Origin: Alphaproteobacteria bacterium
GTDB taxonomy: Bacteria; Pseudomonadota; Alphaproteobacteria; JAEULC01
Reading direction: 5' to 3'
Assembly: GCA_020851015.1 (NCBI GenBank)
Contig: JADZDN010000059.1
Coordinates: 1 to 13,484, forward strand
DNA: 13,484 nucleotides
Part shown: positions 7,101 to 13,484 of the stretch, one piece after another
How positions within the stretch are numbered: the first letter of the stretch is position 1
Layout: each line of letters opens with the position of its first letter
The notes under the pieces: generated by a model
Database searches by the model: none
What the model was told of the DNA's origin: nothing
The model's input: only the letters and a program-made list of their open reading frames with translations
Made by a program: the position numbers and the translations under genes

Positions 7101-8354
7101 TCACTTCCCGCGCAGCTTTCCCAGCCGCAGGCGCAGTGCGTTCAGCTTGATGAAGCCTTCGGCATCGCGCTGGTCATAGGCGCCCTGGTCTTCCTCGAAC
7201 GTCACGTGCTTGAGGCTGTAAAGGCTGCGCGGCGACTTGCGGCCGGCCACGGTGGCGTTGCCCTTGTAGAGCTTTAGCCTGACCGTCCCGTAGACATTCT
7301 CCTGGCTCTTGTCGATCAGCGCCTGCAGCATCTCGCGTTCGGGCGAGAACCAGAAGCCGTAGTAGATCAGCTCGGCATAGCGCGGCATGATCTCGTCCTT
7401 GAGGTGCATCGCGCCGCGGTCGAGCGTGATGCTCTCGATGCCGCGATGCGCCGCGTGCAGGATCGTGCCGCCCGGGGTCTCGTAGACGCCCCGGCTCTTC
7501 ATGCCGACGAAACGGTTCTCCACCAGGTCCAGCCGCCCGATGCCGTTGGCCCTGCCCAGCGCGTTCAGCCGGGTCAGCAGCGCGGCCGGCGACAGGCGCT
7601 TGCCGTCGACCGCCACGGCATCGCCCTTCTCGAACGCGATCTCGACGTAGGTGGCCTTGTCCGGCGCCGCCTCGGGCGAGACCGTGCGCTGGTAGACCAT
7701 CTCGTCCGGCTCGTGCCAGGGGTCCTCCAGCGCCTTGCCCTCGCTGGAGGAGTGCAGCAGGTTGGCGTCGACGGAGAACGGCGCCTCGCCGCGCTTGTCC
7801 TTGGCGATCGGGATCTGGTGCTTCTCGGCGAAGTCGAGCAGCTTGGTGCGCGAATCGAGGTCCCATTCGCGCCACGGCGCGATCACCTTGATGTGCGGCT
7901 CGAGCGCGTAATAGGTCAGCTCGAAACGCACCTGGTCGTTGCCCTTGCCCGTCGCGCCATGCGACACCGCGTCGGCCCCGACCTGGCGGGCGATCTCGAT
8001 CTGGCGCTTGGCGATCAGGGGCCGCGCGATCGAGGTGCCGAGCAGATACTGGCCCTCGTAGAGCGCATTGGCGCGGAACATCGGAAACACGAAGTCGCGC
8101 GTGAATTCCTCGCGCAGGTCCTCCATGAAGATCTGCTTCACGCCGAACATTTCGGCCTTCTTGCGGGCGGGCTCCAGCTCCTCGCCCTGGCCCAGATCGG
8201 CGGTGAAGGTGACGACCTCGCAGTCGTAGGTCGCCTGCAGCCATTTCAGGATCACCGAGGTGTCGAGCCCGCCGGAATAGGCCAGCACGACCTTCTTGAC
8301 CTCGCCCTTCGCCGGGCCGCTCTTCGGCGCGGCGATCTTCACTCTGGCGCTCAT
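7101..8354 (-). CDS. argG: Argininosuccinate synthase
   Basis: ArgG joins citrulline and aspartate with ATP to form argininosuccinate, the penultimate step of arginine synthesis, in the cytosol. The product is 417 aa, slightly longer than the usual 400 because of an 18-residue lysine-rich N-terminal lead. The ATP pyrophosphatase loop AYSGGLDTS is at 25-33 and TADLGQ at 51-56. [17 protein letters not shown] is near 100-116 and [16 protein letters not shown] at 131-146. [20 protein letters not shown] and [11 protein letters not shown] are further family blocks. I chose ATG 8354: it is preceded by ACAGG 6 nt upstream and by a TATACT promoter. The frame continues upstream to about 8705, but that part overlaps the promoter and the divergent regulator gene and has no family likeness. 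It is divergent from the LuxR-ATPase gene. No arginine-type operator was recognised. Confidence 0.97.
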   Translation of the reverse strand: MSARVKIAAPKSGPAKGEVKKVVLAYSGGLDTSVILKWLQATYDCEVVTFTADLGQGEELEPARKKAEMFGVKQIFMEDLREEFTRDFVFPMFRANALYEGQYLLGTSIARPLIAKRQIEIARQVGADAVSHGATGKGNDQVRFELTYYALEPHIKVIAPWREWDLDSRTKLLDFAEKHQIPIAKDKRGEAPFSVDANLLHSSSEGKALEDPWHEPDEMVYQRTVSPEAAPDKATYVEIAFEKGDAVAVDGKRLSPAALLTRLNALGRANGIGRLDLVENRFVGMKSRGVYETPGGTILHAAHRGIESITLDRGAMHLKDEIMPRYAELIYYGFWFSPEREMLQALIDKSQENVYGTVRLKLYKGNATVAGRKSPRSLYSLKHVTFEEDQGAYDQRDAEGFIKLNALRLRLGKLRGK

Positions 8355-8386
8355 CGTTAACCTGTCCCGTTTTCCGGAAGGCCGGG

Positions 8387-8414
8387 AGTATAGGCGCTGG
8401 AAAGCCTCGGGCAA
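8387..8414 (-). promoter_or_regulatory. Sigma70-like promoter of argG
   Basis: On the minus strand TTGCCC (8414 to 8409) and TATACT (8392 to 8387) are separated by 16 nt. They match four and five of six consensus bases. Transcription would begin near 8380, leaving a leader of about 26 nt before ATG 8354. Confidence 0.55.
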
Positions 8415-8511
8415 GCGGCCCGGCGATGCCTTTCTCGCGATTCCGTTATGCCGCCGGGCCGGGGCCGCGCGGTAATATGCCGCAATCGGCACCCCTTTTT
8501 CGGATGGGCTC

Positions 8512-11139
8512 TTGGATCTGCTCGAGCGCGACCACGACCTTGGGGCTTTGGCCGCCGCGCTGGACGCGGCGGCGGCCGGGCGCGGGCGCATCGCGCTGAT
8601 CGGGGGCGAGGCCGGGATCGGCAAGACCTCCCTGCTCGAGCGGTTCATCGCCCTGCGCGGCGGCGGGGCGCGCGTGCTGCGCGCCCATTGCGACCCGCTC
8701 TTCACGCCAACGCCGCTCGGCCCGCTCTATGACCTTGCCCGCCTGCTCGGCGGCAGGCTGCAGGCGCAGGTCGATGCGAGTGCCGCCCGCGCGGCGCTGT
8801 TTTCGGCCCTGTTCGACCAGCTTCGCGCGTCGGCACAGCCTACCCTACTGGCGATCGAGGACCTTCACTGGGCCGACGAAGCGACGCTCGACATGGTCAA
8901 GTTCCTCGGCCGGCGGGTCGGCGACGCGCGCATCATGCTGGCGGTGACGTTTCGCGAGGACGAGATCGGCCCGCGCCATCCGCTGCGCCTGCTGCTGGGC
9001 GATATGGCGAGCTCGCGGGCGGTGCTGCGCCTGTCGCTGGCCCGCCTCAGCGTCGATGCCGTGCGCGCGCTCGCGGCGGGGCGGCCGGTCGATGCCGCGC
9101 TTCTGCATCGCCGCACCGCGGGCAATCCGTTTTTCGTGAGCGAGGTGCTTTCGACCGCCGTGCCCGGCATCCCCGACACCGTGCGCGACGCGGTCCTGGC
9201 GCGGGCCGCGCGGCTGGGGCCGGCCGGTCGACGGGCGATCGAAGCCGCCGCCGTCGCCGGCGGGCGGATAGACCCCGGCTTCCTGGCGCTAGTCGCCGGG
9301 CCGGATGGCGAGGGAGGGCTGGGCGACTGCCTGGCGGTCGGGATCATCGAGCTGGCGGGCGACGGCGTCGCGTTCCGCCACGAGCTTGCGCGCGAGGCGG
9401 TGCTTGCCGGTATCGAGCCGGCGCTGCGGCGCGCGCTGAACCGGCGGGCGATGGAAGCGCTGCTGCAGGCGGGCGGCCGACAGCGCGGCGATCTGGCGCA
9501 GCTTGTCCAGTACGCCGAAGGCGCGGGCGACGCGGCGTCCGTGCGCGAATTCGGCCTGGCCGCCGCCCGGGCCGCCGCCGCGGTCGGGGCCCATCGCGAG
9601 GCGACGGCGCAATTTGCGCGGGTCCTGGCGCATTCCGGCGACCGGCCGCCGGCCGAGCGCGCGGCGCTCTGCGAGTCCTATGCGGAGGAATGCTCGATCA
9701 TCGACGACCTGGAGCGTTCGAGCGCGGCGCGCAGCGACGCGATCGCCTTGTAGCGCCAGGCCGGCAACCGGCTGAAGGAAGGCGAGAACCTGGCGCAGCG
9801 CGCCTGGCCGCTGGTCCGCTTGGGCCGCAACGCCGAGGCCGAGGAAAGCTGCCGGCAGGCCATCGACGTGCTGGCGGCCATGCCCGCCTCGCGCGAACTT
9901 GCCGCCGCCTATCGCATCCGCGCGCATCTGCGCATGCTCGACCGCGACCGCACCCAGGCCGTGCGCTGGGGGCGCAAGGCGATCGCGCTGGCCAAGCGCC
10001 TCGACGACGGCGCCACCATCGCCGGAGCCGAGATGGTGGTGGGTTCGGCGATGCTGGTCGCGGGCGACGACCGGGGCCGCGCGCACCTGGACCGCTGCAT
10101 CGAGCTGGCGCACCAGGCCGGGCTCGATTCGATGATCGGCCTTGCCTACGTCAACATCGGGTCGAGCTACGGCGAGCAGTACCGCTTCGCCGAGGCGGAA
10201 GCGACGCTCGTCGAAGGCATGGCCTACGCGCGCGAGCGCGACCTGGACCATTCCACCCACTACATGATCGCGTGGATGGCCCTGCTGCGGCTATTCCAGG
10301 GCCGCTGGGCGGAGGCCGCCGACCTGGCGGGCCCGGTCCTCGACCTGGCCAATTTGTCGACGGTCAGCCGGATCATGGCGCTGGTGGCGCTGGGCCGCGT
10401 CCGCACGCGGCGCGGCGACCCGGGCGCTGGCGCGGTGCTCGACGAGGCGCTGGCGCTGGCATCGCAGACCGGAACCTTGCAGCGCCTGGCGCCGGTTCGC
10501 GCCGCGCGGGCCGAGGCGGCCTGGCTGGCCGGCGACGGCCCGCGGGCGATCGCCGAGGCGGCCGACGTAGAGGCGCTTGCCCGCCAGTACCGCCATCGCT
10601 GGCATGCCGGCGAATTCGCGTTCTGGCGGCGGGCCGCCGGCGAGCGCGCCACGGCGCCATCCTGGGCGGCAAGACCCTACGTCTTGCAGATCAATGGCCA
10701 GTGGCGGCGGGCGGCCGATGCCTGGAAGGAGCTTGGCTGCCCCTATGAGCAGGCGCGCGCGCTGGCCGAGGGCGACCCGGCCGCGCAGACCGAGGCGCTG
10801 GAGATATTCGACCGGTTGGGCGCGACGCCGGCCGCCGCCGCCCTGCGCCGGCACATGCGCGGGTCGGGCGTCCGGCGGGTTCCGCGCGGACCGCGGGCGA
10901 CGACGCGGCGCAATCCCTTCGGCCTGACCGCGCGCGAGATGGAGGTGCTGGCCTGTCTCGCGGCGGGTCTGAGCAACGGCAGGATCGGCACGCGGCTGCA
11001 CGTCTCGCCCAAGACGGTCGACCATCACGTCTCCGCCGTCCTGGCCAAGCTGGGCGCCGCGTCGCGCGGGGAGGCCGCGCGCCTGGCGCGCGAGCAGGGC
11101 CTGCTGCCACAAAATGGGGAGGTCGGCGCCGCAAGATAG
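8512..11139 (+). pseudogene. LuxR-family ATPase regulator (LAL/MalT-type), interrupted by one in-frame amber codon
   Basis: This is a large signal-transduction ATPase regulator: an N-terminal AAA-type domain, a TPR-like middle and a C-terminal LuxR helix-turn-helix. The start is TTG 8512 ([18 protein letters not shown]), the only start codon after an in-frame TAA at 8473; GGATGGG lies just upstream. Walker A is [10 protein letters not shown] (31-40) and Walker B LLAIEDLHWAD (112-122). The LuxR domain spans codons 804-862, with GLTAREMEVLACLAAGLSN and SPKTVDHHVSAVLAKL. Total length is 875 codons, normal for the family. Codon 414 (9751-9753) is TAG. The same frame stays open for 461 codons after it and remains family-like, so this is a nonsense change, not a frameshift. 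As written it gives a 413-aa ATPase half (8512-9753) and a possible separate TPR-LuxR half from TTG 9820 or ATG 9880. It may be a recent pseudogene, a sequencing error, a read-through gene or a split regulator. It is divergent from argG and lies upstream of a DUF4242 gene. Confidence 0.8.
9751..9753 (+). other. In-frame TAG inside the LuxR-ATPase gene
   Basis: The context reads SDAIAL-stop-RQAGNRLKEGENL. In relatives of this family, as I know them, this position lies in a motif of the form ALW-R-x-x-G-D/N-R-x-x-EG, where tryptophan (TGG) follows the leucine. A single G to A change from TGG to TAG would therefore explain the interruption. Confidence 0.8.
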
Positions 11140-11151
11140 GGAGGTCCTCCC
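11117..11151. promoter_or_regulatory. Candidate LuxR-regulator operator upstream of the DUF4242 gene
   Basis: GGGAGG-T-CCTCCC (11139-11151) is a 6-1-6 palindrome overlapping the stop codon of the LuxR-ATPase gene. A further copy of the half-site, GGGAGGTC, lies at 11117-11124, exactly 22 bp (about two helical turns) before the one at 11139-11146. A weak -10-like TAGGGT occurs at 11177-11182. That would place the palindrome centre roughly 43 bp before the start of transcription, where activators usually bind. Binding by the upstream regulator is inference. Confidence 0.4.
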
Positions 11152-11224
11152 GATGCGGCGCGCACGATCCACGGCCTAGGGTCGCCGCGTTTGCAACCAT
11201 CCACCGACACGGAGGCACGACCCC

Positions 11225-11497
11225 ATGCCGCGCTACATGATCGAACGCACGTTCCCCGACGGCCTCGGCCTGAGCCCGAACCAGCAGGGCAACCAGGCGG
11301 CGACCACGGTCATCGCCAACAACGGCCAGCAGGGCGTCACCTGGGTGCATTCCTATGTCACCCCGGACAAGAAGCAGACGTTCTGCGTCTATGACGGCCC
11401 GTCGCCCGAGGCGATCCGCAAGGTGGCCGAACGCAACGGGCTGCCGGTGGACCGCATCACCGAGGTGCGCGTGCTGGATCCGTATTTCCATATGTAG
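11225..11497 (+). CDS. DUF4242 domain protein (SCO4226-like small protein)
   Basis: This is a 90-aa cytosolic protein that is almost entirely one DUF4242 domain, a small ferredoxin-like fold. The founding structure, SCO4226 of Streptomyces coelicolor, was described as nickel-binding. The general function of the family is not settled. The family pattern is clear in GVTWVHSYVTPDKKQTFCVY (residues 37-56) and in RKVAERNGLPVDRITEVRVL (65-84). His42 and Cys54 are visible as possible metal ligands, but I cannot confirm that they serve as such. There is no signal peptide. GGAGG at 11211-11215 sits 9 nt before the ATG. The gene lies 85 nt after the LuxR-ATPase gene on the same strand, with a palindromic candidate operator between, so it is probably that regulator's target. 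If the regulator is dead, expression here may be lost or constitutive. Confidence 0.88.
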   Translation: MPRYMIERTFPDGLGLSPNQQGNQAATTVIANNGQQGVTWVHSYVTPDKKQTFCVYDGPSPEAIRKVAERNGLPVDRITEVRVLDPYFHM

Positions 11498-11511
11498 CCC
11501 TGCGCCAACCG

Positions 11512-11546
11512 CCCGGATCCCGGCCTATAGCCCGCCGGAATCCGGG
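11512..11546. terminator. Hairpin between convergent DUF4242 and DUF2161 genes
   Basis: CCCGGATCCCGGC (11512-11524) and GCCGGAATCCGGG (11534-11546) pair at 12 of 13 positions around a 9-nt loop, 14 nt after the DUF4242 stop. There is no T run on either side, so it is terminator-like but not a textbook intrinsic terminator. It lies in the 135-nt spacer between converging genes and could serve both. Confidence 0.45.
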
Positions 11547-11632
11547 AGCGGCGCACCTTCACGCCGCGCCGATCTTCGCCTATTTCCGCCGCACCACCGA
11601 CGGCGCCGCCGCAATCGCCCGGCACCCGCGCA

Positions 11633-12424
11633 TCACGGCCTGGTGGACAGCGGTGGGCGCGCGCGCCGCTTCGGTGCCGTCGGTTTCGGACATGGGCTTG
11701 CGGCCCCTTCCACCGGGTCGTTCGGCGCCAGGGTTTCCAGCACGGCGGCATAGACCTGCAGCGCCTGGCGACCGTTATCCGTGAGGGCGTAGACCCCGCG
11801 CTCCACGCGCTGGAACCAGCCATAGACGTCGTCGCGCAGGATGCTGGCGGCCTTGGGGGCGCGGCCGGTCGCGCGCAGCGCCCGGGGGCTGGTCGGCCCG
11901 TCGCGGCCGATGAGCTGGGCGCAGCGCAGCGCCTCCTGGCGATAGGCGGTCACGATCTTGACCCGCGTCACGCCGCCCACGTTCGGGTCGCCGACGCGAC
12001 GCGCGTGCTCGCCCAGCAGCAGCCCGGCGCGGCGCTTGTCGATGCGCGGCTTGTAGGGCAGCGGGTCGAGCACCACCTCCACCCCCGCGCCGCGCCTGCG
12101 CTCGGGGAACACCAGCAGCAGGCCCAGGCCGAGCAGGCGGCAGAGCTTGCGCGCCGCGCGCCCGTCCGGCCGGTCGCGCCGCCGCCCGCGCGCCGTCTCG
12201 CCGTCCACCGCCAGGTAGACCGACGGGCTGAGGCCCAGCCGGTCGACGCCCTGTAGCACCAGGTCGAGCGAGAAGCGCCGCTTCAGCTCGACGATCACCA
12301 GCGGCTCGTCGCCGCGGCGCGCCGCCACGTCGCAGCCCCTGACCTCGGCCTTGACCGCATAGCCCTGCTTCTCGAGAAACGCCTTGACCGGCGCGTAGAG
12401 GTCGCGCTCGGCCTTCACCGCCAT
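11633..12424 (-). CDS. DUF2161 family protein with PD-(D/E)XK nuclease-like fold
   Basis: This is a 263-aa protein of the DUF2161 family, predicted to have a PD-(D/E)XK phosphodiesterase fold; substrate and role are unknown. The N-terminus reads ERDLYAPVKAFLEKQGYAVKAE, typical of the opening helix and strand. The catalytic set is visible as Glu7, Asp32 in GCDVAARRG, and Glu46-x-Lys48 in VIVELKRRF. The C-terminal third (about residues 162-222) looks like a winged helix, ending SILRDDVYGWFQRVERGVYALT. The last 30 residues are basic and low-complexity. I chose ATG 12424, since the longer in-frame start at 12481 would add 19 arginine-rich residues that overlap the upstream gene. It starts only 10 nt after the ureohydrolase stop, with no good ribosome binding site, so translational coupling is likely. 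Whether it acts in DNA repair, defence or RNA processing cannot be told. Confidence 0.85.
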   Translation of the reverse strand: MAVKAERDLYAPVKAFLEKQGYAVKAEVRGCDVAARRGDEPLVIVELKRRFSLDLVLQGVDRLGLSPSVYLAVDGETARGRRRDRPDGRAARKLCRLLGLGLLLVFPERRRGAGVEVVLDPLPYKPRIDKRRAGLLLGEHARRVGDPNVGGVTRVKIVTAYRQEALRCAQLIGRDGPTSPRALRATGRAPKAASILRDDVYGWFQRVERGVYALTDNGRQALQVYAAVLETLAPNDPVEGAASPCPKPTAPKRRARPPLSTRP

Positions 12425-12434
12425 CGCGCGCGGC

Positions 12435-13427
12435 TCAGCGCCTGGCCTTTCTCTGCTTCGCCTTGGCCTTGCGTCTGGCATGCGCGTCAGCCAGCAGGCA
12501 GAGAATCTCGAACATCATCGTGGCGCCCACGACGGCGGTGTTACCCGAGGGATCGAACGGCGGCGCCACCTCCACCACATCCCCGCCCACCAGGTCGAGG
12601 CCTTGCAGCCCACGCAGCATCTGCTGCGCCTCGGCGGTCGAATAGCCGCCGATTTCGGGCGTGCCGGTGCCGGGCGCGTAGACCGGGTCGAGCCCGTCGA
12701 CGTCGAAGCTGATATAGGTCGGCCCGCTGCCGGCGACGCGGCGCGCCTCCTTGATCACCTTCTCGACGCCCAGCTTGAAGAACTCCTCGATATAGATCAC
12801 GCGGATGCCCTGCTTCTCGCCCCAGTCGTTGTCGGCCTCGCCGTAGAGCGAGCCGCGGATTCCGATCTGGATCGTGCGCTTGGGGTCGAGCAGCCCTTCC
12901 TCGATCGCGCGCCGGAACGGCGTGCCGTGGGTGTACTTGTAGTCGCCGAAATACCGGTCCCAGGTATCGGTATGCGCATCAAAATGCACCATGCCCACCG
13001 GCCGGTCCTTGGCGATCGCGCGCATGATTGGCAGCGAGATCAGGTGATCGCCGCCGGCGGTCAGCGGCACGCAGCCCGCCGCGTGCAATTTGCCGAAAAA
13101 CGCCTCGACCCGCTTGATCGTGTCGTGCAGGTCGATCGGATTGACCGGGCTGTCGCCGACATCGCCGCAGCGCGCGATGTCGTAGGGGCTGATGCGGCTG
13201 ACATGGTGGATGTAGCGCATCAGGCACGAGGCGTCGCGCAGCGCGCGGGGCCCGTGGCGCGCGCCCGCGCGGTTGGTGGTGCCGCCGTCCCAGGGAACGC
13301 CCGCAAGCGCGATATCCAAGCCCTTGAGGTCCTGGACCAGCGGCAGGCGCATGAAGGTGGCGATGCCGCCGAACCGCGGTACCACCAGTCCGCTCTGGGG
13401 TTTGGGGTACGCTGTCGATTCGGCCAT
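12435..13427 (-). CDS. speB: Agmatinase-family ureohydrolase
   Basis: This is a manganese-dependent ureohydrolase of the arginase/agmatinase superfamily. It hydrolyses a guanidino compound to an amine plus urea; agmatine to putrescine is the default reading. The product is 330 aa. All metal ligands are present: His128 in GGDH, Asp150, His152 and Asp154 in HFDAHTDT, and Asp242 and Asp244 in SFDVDGLDP. GAGARHGPRALR-like (54-64), HGTPFRRAIEEG (167-178) and PGTGTPEIGG are further family blocks. The THGTPFRR segment is also common in guanidinobutyrase and guanidinopropionase (GbuA/GpuA-like) enzymes, so the true guanidino substrate is open and the symbol is provisional. The C-terminal tail is lysine- and arginine-rich (RRKAKAKQRKARR). 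GGAG lies 7 nt before ATG 13427. It is the first gene of a probable two-gene operon with the DUF2161 gene. No arginine decarboxylase is in the window. Confidence 0.9.
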   Translation of the reverse strand: MAESTAYPKPQSGLVVPRFGGIATFMRLPLVQDLKGLDIALAGVPWDGGTTNRAGARHGPRALRDASCLMRYIHHVSRISPYDIARCGDVGDSPVNPIDLHDTIKRVEAFFGKLHAAGCVPLTAGGDHLISLPIMRAIAKDRPVGMVHFDAHTDTWDRYFGDYKYTHGTPFRRAIEEGLLDPKRTIQIGIRGSLYGEADNDWGEKQGIRVIYIEEFFKLGVEKVIKEARRVAGSGPTYISFDVDGLDPVYAPGTGTPEIGGYSTAEAQQMLRGLQGLDLVGGDVVEVAPPFDPSGNTAVVGATMMFEILCLLADAHARRKAKAKQRKARR

Positions 13428-13448
13428 GACCGCACTCCGCCTTCACTG

Positions 13449-13465
13449 CTATAAGAAACCTATAA
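13449..13465. promoter_or_regulatory. AT-rich direct repeat upstream of the ureohydrolase gene
   Basis: CTATAA occurs at 13449-13454 and again at 13460-13465, 11 bp apart, so both copies face the same side of the helix. On the minus strand this reads TTATAG-N5-TTATAG, about 22-38 bp before the start codon. One copy may be the -10 and the other part of a regulator site. The window ends 19 bp beyond, so the -35 cannot be judged. Confidence 0.35.
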
Positions 13466-13484
13466 AGAGGGGCCGGGGCGGCGG

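Noticed and set aside
8355..8705. 117-codon upstream extension of argG
   Set aside because: It would run across the TATACT promoter and the start of the divergent gene, and it has no argininosuccinate synthase likeness. ATG 8354 fits family length.
9754..11139. The TPR-LuxR half as an independent gene, or a frameshift explaining the break
   Set aside because: Both halves are in the same frame, so no frameshift is involved. No good ribosome binding site precedes TTG 9820 or ATG 9880, so an independent gene is possible but is not the first choice.
12425..12481. 19-residue upstream extension of the DUF2161 protein
   Set aside because: It is arginine-rich, overlaps the end of the ureohydrolase gene and precedes the normal family start at the ATG ending at 12424.
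3074..13427. The aminotransferase, argG and ureohydrolase as one arginine/polyamine gene cluster
   Set aside because: They are on both strands, have separate promoters and are interrupted by unrelated genes. No arginine decarboxylase or transporter is present. Any shared pathway is possible but not shown by the layout.

Overview
This 13.5 kb window is a GC-rich bacterial chromosome segment. It most likely comes from an alphaproteobacterium, perhaps of the Rhodospirillales kind. The best support is a complete HemA-type 5-aminolevulinate synthase (C4 pathway), together with the high-GC codon use and short dispersed palindromic intergenic repeats. The genus cannot be named from the sequence alone. 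No rRNA, tRNA, CRISPR array, insertion sequence or phage gene was seen.

Layout, left to right. (1) A peptide-type ABC transporter substrate-binding protein (minus strand, cut by the left edge) is divergent from a P1/DmpA-family N-terminal-nucleophile aminopeptidase. A small GlsB/YeaQ-type membrane protein follows the peptidase closely. (2) A class III omega-aminotransferase has a good sigma70-like promoter, with a 7-8-7 palindrome at the predicted start of transcription. A strong hairpin separates it from hemA. (3) Nine bases after hemA lies a perfect 7-3-7 palindrome. It overlaps the -35 of a promoter for a PadR-like regulator. (4) A 666-bp gene-free stretch holds a large imperfect inverted repeat (two arms of about 155 bp) and a second, nearly perfect 28-bp inverted repeat. 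(5) argG (minus) is divergent from a large LuxR-family ATPase regulator (LAL/MalT type). That regulator is interrupted by a single in-frame amber codon. It is followed by a DUF4242 protein with a candidate operator between them. (6) On the minus strand, an agmatinase-family ureohydrolase is followed 10 nt later by a DUF2161 PD-(D/E)XK-fold protein.

How the genes may work together is mostly inference. The left end looks like peptide uptake plus peptide cleavage. ArgG, the ureohydrolase and the omega-aminotransferase all touch arginine/polyamine nitrogen metabolism but are not one operon. HemA, the palindrome and the PadR-like gene may form a heme- or iron-linked regulatory neighbourhood. The LuxR-ATPase plus DUF4242 pair looks like a regulator and its target.

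Most of the window is ordinary metabolism. The observations most worth a second look are the lone TAG in the LuxR-ATPase gene, the palindrome beside hemA, the large inverted repeat, and the half-site array between the LuxR regulator and the DUF4242 gene. I did not find a clearly new multi-gene system.
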